5,753 bases of DNA from an uncultured Eubacteriales bacterium (GCA_900544525.1 UQVN01000217.1:1-5753), one strand, 5' to 3'; shown: positions 1 to 5,689, numbered from the stretch's first letter. Translations and numbers: made by a program. The notes: generated by a model not told the origin, from the sequence alone.

Positions 1-152
1 AAAATATTTATCAAAGTATATGGGAAGAAGAAGCTGTTGGAGATAGTACCATTATGGTTCATATTAAAAACATACGAAAAAAGATTGGGGACAATTCAAG
101 AAATCCAATTTACATAAAAACAGCATGGGGAAAGGGCTATTATGTGGATTAA
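1..152 (+). CDS. OmpR/PhoB-family response regulator, C-terminal fragment (5' truncated by window)
   Basis: This is the last 49 codons (3-149, stop 150-152) of a DNA-binding response regulator; its receiver domain and most of the effector domain lie before the window. The visible residues fit the end of a winged-helix trans_reg_C domain: a '..IWEEEAVGDSTIMVHIKNIR' recognition-helix region, then 'KKIGDNSRNPIYIKTAWGKGYYVD', the standard 'IRxKIxD...PxYIKTxxGxGY' C-terminal hairpin of PhoB/VanR-like regulators. It would be phosphorylated by the kinase encoded immediately downstream and would bind promoter repeats in the cytoplasm. Its stop codon lies 11 nt inside the kinase gene, which indicates one operon with translational coupling. 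The target genes cannot be read from this fragment. The family call is firm; a specific name is not justified. Confidence 0.9.
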   Translation, partial: NIYQSIWEEEAVGDSTIMVHIKNIRKKIGDNSRNPIYIKTAWGKGYYVD

Positions 153-1197
153 GAAAAAGAAAAAAATAGAAAATCAAAGAAAAATTGCATTGGAAATGTT
201 AGAATTTTTATTTATTTCTTTTATTGTTTCTTTGTTTGCCTTTGGCTTTTTATATTTTACATCTTGTTCCATTGCTATGACCTATTTAGATGGGAAAGGA
301 GTTATTTTGGGCGAGGAGCAAAAAATGATATTGGTGCTTTGGATAAGAAGTAGTTGTCTGTTAGCTTCTGTTGTTGTTTTTGTGTTATTGTTTCTATTTT
401 TATTTGGACAAAAAGTATCTTACCTAATTTCTATTATTCATGGAGTCAAAGCATTAGAAGAAAGACAGATGGATTTTGAAATTCCTTTAGAAGGAAATGA
501 CGAATTTACCCAGTTAGCAGAGAGTATCAATTATTTAGCACTCTCTCAAAAGTTATTGAAAGAGAAGGAAGAGAATCTAAAGAAGGAAAGAGAAGAGATG
601 ATTCGCTCCATTTCTCATGATATTCGAACTCCTCTAACGTCAATTTTATCCTATTCCGAATATATGCAAAAGAAAGAGGATTGGAGCAAAGAAGAGATTA
701 AAAGTTATATGGAGTTAATGCAAGGAAAAGCAGAGCAAATAAAAAGTTTGACAAACCAGCTGATCGGGAAAAAAGAACAAAAGTTAGAATTCGTTGACAA
801 TGGGAAAATTTTGATAGAGCAATTAGTGATGGAATGGGAAGAGCTGTTAGAAGATCGGTTTCCATGTGAAGTGATTTGGACACAATGTAATAATTTTTCA
901 GGTGTTTTTGATATTTCAGAACTTAGAAGAATTTTTGATAATCTCAGTTCTAATATAGAAAAATATGGAGATCCAAAACAAAGTGTGAAGTTAGAAGTGA
1001 TAACAGGGAAAGATAAGTTAGTATTAATCCAAGAAAATGGAGTGAGAACAGAAGGAGAGTTAGAAGTAGAAAGCAATAAAATAGGGTTAAATAACATTCG
1101 ACAGATAGTAGGAATGTATGATGGAGAAGTAGAAGTTACAAAGAGTGAAAAAGAGTTTCGAATACAAATGATCATTCCAGTAAAGAAGGTTCTTTAG
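142..1197 (+). CDS. Membrane sensor histidine kinase (HAMP-HisKA-HATPase), 351 aa
   Basis: This is a complete two-component sensor kinase. The start ATG overlaps the regulator's stop, with a GGGGAAAGG Shine-Dalgarno 6-14 nt upstream. Seen in order: a lysine-rich N-terminus; TM1 about residues 20-41; a short external loop of about 25 residues; TM2 about 68-89; a HAMP-like linker about 90-140; the DHp helix with H-box 'RSISHDIRTPLTS' (phospho-acceptor His159); and a catalytic domain with N-box 'RRIFDNLSSNIEKYG' (Asn267, Asn271) and a G2-like 'ESNKIGLNNIRQIVGMYDG' (about 310-328). The canonical DxGxG G1 motif is not visible: the equivalent place reads 'LIQENGVR', and the segment from N-box to G2 is short, so the ATP lid is reduced. 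From memory, similar VanS-like kinases of clostridia share this feature, so it is probably a subfamily trait and not damage. The short loop offers little room for a ligand-binding sensor domain, so sensing within the membrane or through a partner protein is plausible (inference). The signal is unknown. Confidence 0.92.
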   Translation: MWIKKKKKIENQRKIALEMLEFLFISFIVSLFAFGFLYFTSCSIAMTYLDGKGVILGEEQKMILVLWIRSSCLLASVVVFVLLFLFLFGQKVSYLISIIHGVKALEERQMDFEIPLEGNDEFTQLAESINYLALSQKLLKEKEENLKKEREEMIRSISHDIRTPLTSILSYSEYMQKKEDWSKEEIKSYMELMQGKAEQIKSLTNQLIGKKEQKLEFVDNGKILIEQLVMEWEELLEDRFPCEVIWTQCNNFSGVFDISELRRIFDNLSSNIEKYGDPKQSVKLEVITGKDKLVLIQENGVRTEGELEVESNKIGLNNIRQIVGMYDGEVEVTKSEKEFRIQMIIPVKKVL

Positions 1198-1211
1198 AAT
1201 TCTTTAGAATT
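1190..1211. repeat. 10-bp tandem duplication across the kinase stop codon
   Basis: The unit TCTTTAGAAT occurs twice head to tail (1191-1200 and 1201-1210). The period-10 match extends one base on each side (1190-1211). The first copy contains the TAG stop of the kinase; the second is untranslated. It looks like a simple slippage duplication with no evident function. Confidence 0.85.
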
Positions 1212-1237
1212 GTTATAGAAATTTCTTTATAAAGTTA

Positions 1238-1246
1238 TGGTATCAT
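1238..1246 (+). promoter_or_regulatory. Candidate extended -10 promoter before the 110-aa membrane protein gene
   Basis: TGGTATCAT (TGn + TATCAT) lies 32 nt before the preferred ATG at 1279 and could act as an extended -10 element. No good -35 hexamer is seen 16-18 nt upstream (GAAATT-like), so the call is weak. The 81-nt gap after the kinase contains no terminator hairpin, so read-through from the two-component operon is equally possible. A perfect 10-bp palindrome CTTTATAAAG (1225-1234) sits just upstream of this box. Confidence 0.25.
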
Positions 1247-1278
1247 TATGTCATAACAAAGAAAGAGAGGAAAAAAAT

Positions 1279-1611
1279 ATGGCATTAGGATTATTATTAC
1301 TATTATTTATTGGAATGAGTGTAGTGAGTGGGTTAGGAATTTTATTTCTTTTTTTAATAAAGGATCATAAAAAAAGAAAACCTGTTTTTTATTTTCTTGT
1401 AGTATGGGGAATGTTAATTGCTTTTTTAAGCGCAACAAGTTTACCAACAAATTTTATCATGCAACAAGTGGTAGCATGGGCTATCGGAGTGGTGAGTATT
1501 ATAGCATTATTTGTTTATTTGAGAGCTAAGACAGAGAGACAATATTATATCTCCTATATTCTTGTTGCTTGTTCTGTAGTGATAGGAATTTTAAAACTGT
1601 TTTTATTTTAA
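1279..1611 (+). CDS. Uncharacterised four-helix integral membrane protein, 110 aa
   Basis: I do not recognise this gene. The start at 1279 is preferred because GAGAGG (1265-1270) lies 8 nt upstream; an in-frame ATG at 1237 would add 14 polar residues (VSLCHNKEREEKN) that include the Shine-Dalgarno itself. The 110-aa product is almost entirely hydrophobic, with four predicted helices at about residues 2-27, 35-52, 62-81 and 90-108. Basic clusters between TM1-TM2 (KDHKKRK) and TM3-TM4 (LRAKTERQ) suggest by the positive-inside rule that both loops are cytoplasmic and both termini are outside. The only sizeable external segment is the TM2-TM3 loop, 'SATSLPTNFIMQQ'. No enzymatic motif, cysteine pair or lipobox is seen. 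It lies 81 nt after a histidine kinase gene in the same direction and is closed by the terminator at 1687-1732. It could be an accessory or target of the two-component system, or an unrelated membrane protein. Confidence 0.75.
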   Translation: MALGLLLLLFIGMSVVSGLGILFLFLIKDHKKRKPVFYFLVVWGMLIAFLSATSLPTNFIMQQVVAWAIGVVSIIALFVYLRAKTERQYYISYILVACSVVIGILKLFLF

Positions 1612-1686
1612 ATTCAATTGATTTGGTATAAAGAAGAAACAATTATGAAAAAAAGAGCTTCAAAAGCGAATACAGTAACTTTAATA

Positions 1687-1732
1687 AAAAACAGACATTG
1701 CTGGCTTTCTAGGTAAGTCAATGTCTGTTTTT
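1687..1732. terminator. Strong intrinsic terminator, probably bidirectional
   Basis: A perfect stem pairs ACAGACATTG (1691-1700) with CAATGTCTGT (1719-1728) and extends by four A-T pairs on the outside (1687-1690 with 1729-1732). The loop is 18 nt. On the plus strand a run of T (1728-1732) and another T-rich run to 1742 follow. On the minus strand the A-tract 1686-1690 gives a T-run after the same stem. It therefore fits termination of the 110-aa membrane protein gene from the left and of any minus-strand transcript from the right. Confidence 0.85.
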
Positions 1733-1772
1733 CTGTTTTTTTGGAAGGGATGAGGGTCGCCTTTTTCAACTA

Positions 1773-1799
1773 GATTTATAAATCAATTGACTGTATAAT
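1773..1799 (+). promoter_or_regulatory. Overlapping palindromes beside a TATAAT box (candidate operator/promoter)
   Basis: GATTTATAAATC (1773-1784) is a perfect 12-bp palindrome and shares two bases with a second perfect palindrome, TCAATTGA (1783-1790). A consensus TATAAT lies at 1794-1799. A proper -35 at 16-18 nt is not obvious (TAGATT), and TTGACT (1787-1792) is too close to serve that -10. If used, transcription would start near 1806 and leave an untranslated leader of about 185 nt before the transporter. A repressor acting on the palindromes would block it. This is inference from pattern only. Confidence 0.3.
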
Positions 1800-1892
1800 A
1801 TACATATCAAGTAAAGATTTTTAAAATTCATTTGTTGGATGTCAATAAGCTTAAGAGATTCCATTCCATTGCTTGTCTTAAAGACTCCGTAT

Positions 1893-1922
1893 CCTCCGTG
1901 TTTGCCATGGAGGTTTATTTTT
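1893..1922 (+). terminator. Terminator-like hairpin in the transporter leader (possible attenuator)
   Basis: CCTCCGTG (1893-1900) pairs with CATGGAGG (1906-1913) as an 8-bp stem with one G-U pair and a 5-nt TTTGC loop. It is immediately followed by TTTATTTTT (1914-1922). This has the form of a plus-strand intrinsic terminator placed 70 nt before the transporter ATG, where it would act as an attenuator if transcription starts upstream. It overlaps the minus-strand remnant, whose Gly codons could produce the symmetry by accident. Confidence 0.35.
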
Positions 1923-1991
1923 AGTTGTTGAAGATGAGATAAACGAATACGAGTAATTTCTGGCAGTCATTTAAAAAAGGAGAAAATATTT

Positions 1992-4900
1992 ATGCTTCAG
2001 ATTAAGCACATATGTAAACAGTATAAAACTGGAGGCTTAGTGCAGAAAGCACTCGATGGTGTTAGTCTAAACCTCCGTGAAAATGAATTTGTGGCGATTC
2101 TTGGTCCCAGTGGTTCTGGAAAAACAACATTGCTTAATATCATCGGTGGACTTGACCGATATGACAGTGGTGATTTGATTATTAATGGAATCTCCACAAA
2201 AAAATATAAAGATCGGGATTGGGACTCTTATCGAAATCACACGATCGGTTTTGTCTTTCAAAGTTATAACCTGATTCCCCATCAGACCGTGTTGTCCAAT
2301 GTAGAGCTGGCTTTAACCATATCTGGTGTTTCAAAGGCAGAAAGAAGAAAAAGGGCTAAGAAGGCCTTAGAGCAGGTAGGTCTTGGACAACAGCTTCACA
2401 AAAAGCCCAATCAAATGTCTGGTGGGCAGATGCAACGTGTGGCTATTGCAAGGGCATTAGTTAACGATCCAGATATTCTTTTGGCAGATGAGCCTACCGG
2501 TGCATTAGATAGTGAAACAAGCGTTCAAGTGATGGAATTATTAAAAGAGGTAGCAAAAGATCGTCTCGTAGTAATGGTCACTCATAACCCAGAGTTGGCA
2601 GAGCAATATGCCACTAGAATCGTCAAACTAAAGGATGGAAATATTTACTCGGATTCCGATGTTTATGAAGTTGATGAAGTAGAAAAAAACTCACCAATTC
2701 ATAAAAACATGGGGAAAGCGTCGATTTCTTTCATGACAGCACTTTCTCTTAGCTTTCATAACTTGCGAACAAAGAAAGCTAGAACATTTTTAACTTCTTT
2801 CGCAGGTTCTATTGGTATTATAGGCATTGCTTTGATTTTAGCTATTTCTAACGGTGTTAATTCCTATATTAAAACATTGGAAGAAGAGACTCTTTCTGAA
2901 TATCCTCTTCAAATACAAAATACGACGATGGATCTTACTTCTATGATGTCCAGTGGAGCTGGAAATAAAGAGAACGGTGACTCTGGAGAAGTGAACGTTT
3001 CACAAATGCTGGGCAATATGTTTTCTAAGGTGAATCCAAATGATTTAGAATCTTTGAAATTCTATTTAGATAGTAAAAAAAGTGGGGTTGAGGAGTACGC
3101 CAATGCCATTGAATATTCTTATGATGTAGTTCCACAGATTTATCGATTAGAAAAAAACGATATTCGACAAGTAAATCCCGACCGTTCTTTTTCCGCCTTG
3201 GGGATCGGATCGGATTCGAGTAGTTTTTTGTCATCTTTTATGAATACGAATGTCTTTTATCAAATGCCAAAAAATACAGAGTTGTTTCAAGAACAGTATG
3301 ATGTAAAAGCAGGGCGCTGGCCAGAGAAGTATAATGAGTGCGTCGTAGTTCTTACTTCCAATGGAAGTATTAGCGATTTTATGTTGTATACATTAGGACT
3401 GAGAGATTCTCTTGAATTGGATGAAATGATTCAGGAATTTCTTGCGGAGGAAGAAGTAGAGTTGCCTGAAAATATTGGTTCTTATCAATATGATGATTTT
3501 CTTGGAATTACTTTTCAGTTGATAAATGGGGCGGATTATTATGAATATGACGACTCCTATGATGTGTGGAAAGATAAGTCTGATGATAAAGATTATATGC
3601 GAAAGCTCGTTAAAAATGGTGAGGATATTACAGTCGTTGGTGTAGTACAGCCTTCCGAAGATGCTTCAGCCTTTATGCTCAGTTCCGGGATTGCATATCC
3701 AGCATCTTTGACAGAACATGTAATAAAACAGGCAGTTAACAGCCCCATCGTCAAAGAGCAGAGGAAAAATGAGGAAATCAATGTGTTAACAGGGAAATCC
3801 TTTGGAGAAGATAAGAGCAAAAGTCAATTTAATATGGAGTCTCTATTTACAATCAATAACGATGCGTTACAAGAGATGTTTCATTTTGACCAAAACGCAC
3901 TCAATATTGATATGTCAGACTATTTCAGTATGGACAGTAGTTCTTTTGATTTATCTGATATCATTGACGTTAATAATATTTCATTGGATCTTCCAGAACT
4001 TCCAGATTTTAATCTAGGTGACATTTTGGGAGACTTGAAGTTATCTGTTTCTCGCGAAAGCTTCCAGCAGCTTGTCAAAGAAGTATTGGAAGGATATAGT
4101 TCTTATGTGGTAGAACATCCAGAGGCGGATTATTCAAAATTAAATGAATATTTTATGGAATATTTACAAACATCCGAAGTCAGAAAGTATTTGGAGGATG
4201 GAATCCAACAGATTATCCAATCGAATTTGGAAGTAACGACTTCTCCTGAGCAATTACAGACGTTAGTGAAGGATGTTATGTCCGGATTTCAAGAGTACAT
4301 AGCAGAAAACGGACTGACAGAATCGGAAAAATTCGATGAGTATCTTATGATGTATTTGCAGACATCGGAAGTTCAGAAAAAAATTGCAGATGAAATGAAA
4401 AATCTTCTAAAAATAAGTGGTGGAATTACGATTTCTCCCGAACAGGTGGAGGCAATGGTGAGTAATATTGTAACAGGTTATCAGAAATATGCTGTCTCAA
4501 ATAAGCTCCCAGATCCAAGTAAAATGAGTGAGTATTTTGCCGATTATTTACAAACTCCAAAAGTACAAAAGCAACTAACAGACGGTATGGCTGATATTTT
4601 AAATATAGAGTCATTGCAGTCGCAGGTTTCCGATGCATTGAGTAGCTATATGAAAACAAATGTATCCTCTTATACTGGTGAAATTACTCAGGCCATGAAG
4701 AGCCAGATTACTTCAGTAATGCAACAGGTAGTAAGCCAGATGGGAACTCGTATGGAAACTGCTATGCAGCAGACTATGGGGCAAATCGGAACGAATATGG
4801 AGGAGGCATTTCGTATTGATACAGATGCTTTTGCCAATGTCATACAAATGAATATGAACGAAGATGAGTTGACGGAACTACTTCGTTCCCTTATGTTAGG

Positions 4901-5534
4901 TGAGGATGCATCCTATGATAACAATCTAAAAAAATTTGGATATGCAGATTTGAATAATCCAAGTAAAATATCGATTTATCCTCATGATTTTGATAGTAAA
5001 GCATCTATTCTTGAAATATTGGATGAATATAATAACCGCATGGAAGCCGAAGGGAATGACAGCAAGGTAATCAGCTATACGGATATGGTTGGAACACTGA
5101 TGTCTTCTGTGACCGAGATTGTGGATACCATTAGCTATGTATTAGTAGCGTTTGTTGCCATCTCTCTAGTTGTATCGTCTATTATGATTGGAGTTATTAC
5201 CTATATCAGCGTATTAGAACGAAAAAAAGAGATTGGTATTCTTCGTGCTATTGGGGCATCGAAACACAATATTTCTCAGGTCTTCAACGCAGAGACTTTT
5301 ATTATTGGTCTGTGTGCTGGCTTCATTGGTATTGGACTGACATTGATTCTTTTGATTCCAGGCAATGCTCTGATTCATTCTTTGGCTGGAACAACAGATG
5401 TTCATGCTTCTCTGCCTGTTGTTTATGCTGGGATATTGATTGCACTTAGTGTAGTGCTGACATTGATTGGTGGTTTGATTCCATCAAAAAAAGCGGCAAA
5501 AAGCGATCCAGTAACAGCTTTGCGGTCCGAATAA
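1992..5534 (+). CDS. MacB/FtsX-type ABC transporter, ATPase-permease fusion with giant extracytoplasmic domain, 1180 aa
   Basis: The start is supported by AAGGAG nine nt upstream and by the protein beginning at the usual point of the ATPase domain. Residues 1-225 are a LolD/MacB-type ATPase: Walker A GPSGSGKT (38-45, Lys44), Q-loop Gln90, signature MSGGQ (142-146), Walker B ILLADE (162-167), D-loop GALD (170-173), switch His198. After a linker, TM1 lies at about 266-286. An extracytoplasmic region of about 750 residues follows, then TM2 about 1042-1069, the cytoplasmic 'ERKKEIGILRAIGAS' (1076-1090) typical of FtsX-fold permeases, TM3 about 1100-1124, TM4 about 1142-1164, and the typical end 'PSKKAAKSDPVTALRSE'. 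The order ATPase-TM1-periplasmic domain-TM2-4 is that of MacB (about 650 aa), and the extra length is all extracytoplasmic. Such proteins act as dimers that use ATP for mechanical work on substrates or envelope partners rather than classical channel transport; the substrate here is unknown. All ATPase motifs are intact, so it should be active. It is monocistronic by its terminators. Confidence 0.95.
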   Translation: MLQIKHICKQYKTGGLVQKALDGVSLNLRENEFVAILGPSGSGKTTLLNIIGGLDRYDSGDLIINGISTKKYKDRDWDSYRNHTIGFVFQSYNLIPHQTVLSNVELALTISGVSKAERRKRAKKALEQVGLGQQLHKKPNQMSGGQMQRVAIARALVNDPDILLADEPTGALDSETSVQVMELLKEVAKDRLVVMVTHNPELAEQYATRIVKLKDGNIYSDSDVYEVDEVEKNSPIHKNMGKASISFMTALSLSFHNLRTKKARTFLTSFAGSIGIIGIALILAISNGVNSYIKTLEEETLSEYPLQIQNTTMDLTSMMSSGAGNKENGDSGEVNVSQMLGNMFSKVNPNDLESLKFYLDSKKSGVEEYANAIEYSYDVVPQIYRLEKNDIRQVNPDRSFSALGIGSDSSSFLSSFMNTNVFYQMPKNTELFQEQYDVKAGRWPEKYNECVVVLTSNGSISDFMLYTLGLRDSLELDEMIQEFLAEEEVELPENIGSYQYDDFLGITFQLINGADYYEYDDSYDVWKDKSDDKDYMRKLVKNGEDITVVGVVQPSEDASAFMLSSGIAYPASLTEHVIKQAVNSPIVKEQRKNEEINVLTGKSFGEDKSKSQFNMESLFTINNDALQEMFHFDQNALNIDMSDYFSMDSSSFDLSDIIDVNNISLDLPELPDFNLGDILGDLKLSVSRESFQQLVKEVLEGYSSYVVEHPEADYSKLNEYFMEYLQTSEVRKYLEDGIQQIIQSNLEVTTSPEQLQTLVKDVMSGFQEYIAENGLTESEKFDEYLMMYLQTSEVQKKIADEMKNLLKISGGITISPEQVEAMVSNIVTGYQKYAVSNKLPDPSKMSEYFADYLQTPKVQKQLTDGMADILNIESLQSQVSDALSSYMKTNVSSYTGEITQAMKSQITSVMQQVVSQMGTRMETAMQQTMGQIGTNMEEAFRIDTDAFANVIQMNMNEDELTELLRSLMLGEDASYDNNLKKFGYADLNNPSKISIYPHDFDSKASILEILDEYNNRMEAEGNDSKVISYTDMVGTLMSSVTEIVDTISYVLVAFVAISLVVSSIMIGVITYISVLERKKEIGILRAIGASKHNISQVFNAETFIIGLCAGFIGIGLTLILLIPGNALIHSLAGTTDVHASLPVVYAGILIALSVVLTLIGGLIPSKKAAKSDPVTALRSE
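4050..4625 (+). repeat. Three in-frame 192-nt (64-residue) tandem repeats in the transporter's extracytoplasmic domain
   Basis: Residues 687-750, 751-814 and 815-878 align without a gap. Each unit begins SxE (SRES, SPEQ, SPEQ) and carries '..V.....G...Y' then 'K..EY...YLQT..V.K...D'. Fifteen of 64 positions are identical in all three units, including Y-L-Q-T (724-727, 788-791, 852-855). The DNA copies have diverged, so the duplication is old. Each unit looks helical, probably a helical hairpin, giving a rod or arm outside the membrane (inference). Confidence 0.9.
4719..4808 (+). repeat. Duplicated 45-nt (15-residue) unit in a Met/Gln-rich helical segment
   Basis: Residues 910-924 (MQQVVSQMGTRMETA) and 925-939 (MQQTMGQIGTNMEEA) repeat exactly in register, with pattern MQQ..xQ.GT.ME.A. 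They lie in a helix-forming stretch (about 873-940) rich in Met, Gln, Ser and Thr that follows the three 64-residue units and leads back towards TM2. A coiled-coil stalk is likely. Confidence 0.85.
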
Positions 5535-5566
5535 TAAATGATTTTTCAAACTTAATATATTTTTTT

Positions 5567-5598
5567 ACGCACCTGTTATTGAATGGGTGCGTTTTTTT
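5567..5598 (+). terminator. Intrinsic terminator of the transporter gene
   Basis: ACGCACC (5567-5573) pairs with GGTGCGT (5586-5592) as a perfect 7-bp stem, plus one possible T-G pair. The loop is about 10 nt, and the run of T at 5592-5598 follows directly. It lies 32 nt after the transporter stop, where a Rho-independent terminator is expected. Confidence 0.9.
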
Positions 5599-5637
5599 AT
5601 AGTATAGGAAACAAAGTTTCCTATACTATAAAAAAAC
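5591..5637. repeat. 22-bp perfect inverted repeat with 3-nt loop, terminator-like
   Basis: Positions 5591-5612 pair without mismatch with 5616-5637 around an AAA loop (5613-5615); the core is ATAGTATAGGAAAC / GTTTCCTATACTAT. The outer part of the left arm is the T-tract of the preceding terminator, and the right arm ends in seven A. As a transcript it could terminate in the minus direction (T-run after the stem) and reinforce termination in the plus direction. It could also be a small palindromic repeat element or a protein-binding site. Confidence 0.8.
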
Positions 5638-5658
5638 TACGTATACGGGATGTACAGC

Positions 5659-5689
5659 TTGTAGAAAACAAATTGAAATAGTATATAAT
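5659..5689 (+). promoter_or_regulatory. Candidate promoter for a gene beyond the right edge
   Basis: A consensus TATAAT lies at 5684-5689. The best -35 match, TTGTAG (5659-5664), is 19 nt upstream, which is a little long. Small palindromes sit just before it: CGTATACG (5640-5647) and TACA-GCT-TGTA (5653-5663, overlapping the -35). These could be operator sites. From an ATG at 5698 a frame (MNRKIVFLCQLT..) is open to the window end but has no Shine-Dalgarno, so no gene is called. Confidence 0.4.

Larger units (their letters stand above)
1766..1966 (-). pseudogene. Probable C-terminal remnant of an unidentified minus-strand gene
   Basis: On the minus strand a frame stays open for 66 codons (1966 down to 1769, stop at 1768-1766). 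It reads like real protein: 'LPEITRIRLSHLQQ', then 'LHGKHGGYGVFKTSNGMESL', then 'KLIDIQQMNFKNLYLI'. A stop codon (1969-1967) closes it on the 5' side, there is no Shine-Dalgarno, and the first ATG is at codon 35, so no intact gene can be called. The stop lies 34 nt before the bidirectional terminator, exactly where a convergent gene would end. I do not recognise the family. The alternative is chance: the region is short, and the hairpin at 1893-1913 explains the Gly-rich 'HGKHGGYG' codons equally well. Confidence 0.35.
1612..1991. other. 380-nt intergenic region with no intact gene
   Basis: This stretch separates the left cluster from the transporter gene. It holds, in order: a TCAATTGA palindrome (1614-1621) followed by a TGGTATAAA extended -10-like box (1624-1632); the bidirectional terminator; a minus-strand coding-like remnant; paired palindromes beside TATAAT; and a terminator-like hairpin about 70 nt before the transporter start. 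The transporter's Shine-Dalgarno AAGGAG (1977-1982) ends the region. No tRNA or recognisable riboswitch was seen. Confidence 0.7.

Noticed and set aside
1237..1278. N-terminal extension of the 110-aa membrane protein to an upstream ATG
   Set aside because: The extension would be polar, has no Shine-Dalgarno of its own, and would translate through the good GAGAGG site serving the ATG at 1279.
1645..1716. 23-codon open frame (MKKRASKANTVT...) after the small membrane protein, with a TGGTATAAA box upstream
   Set aside because: No convincing Shine-Dalgarno, and the frame runs through the terminator stem and stops in its loop. A short RNA or chance frame is more likely than a peptide gene.
1839..1931. 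30-codon plus-strand frame (MSISLRDSIPLLV...) in the transporter leader, a possible leader peptide
   Set aside because: Only TTGG precedes the ATG, with no usable Shine-Dalgarno, and the minus strand of the same stretch reads more like protein. It is not supported as an attenuation peptide.
142..5534. A Bce-type detoxification module (regulator, kinase and ABC transporter working together)
   Set aside because: The transporter is a four-helix ATPase-permease fusion, not the ten-helix BceB plus separate BceA, and the genes are separated by a terminator and a decayed gene. Functional linkage remains only a possibility.
5591..5637. CRISPR repeat or insertion-sequence end
   Set aside because: Only one copy of the palindrome occurs in the window, with no spacers, transposase or target-site duplication.
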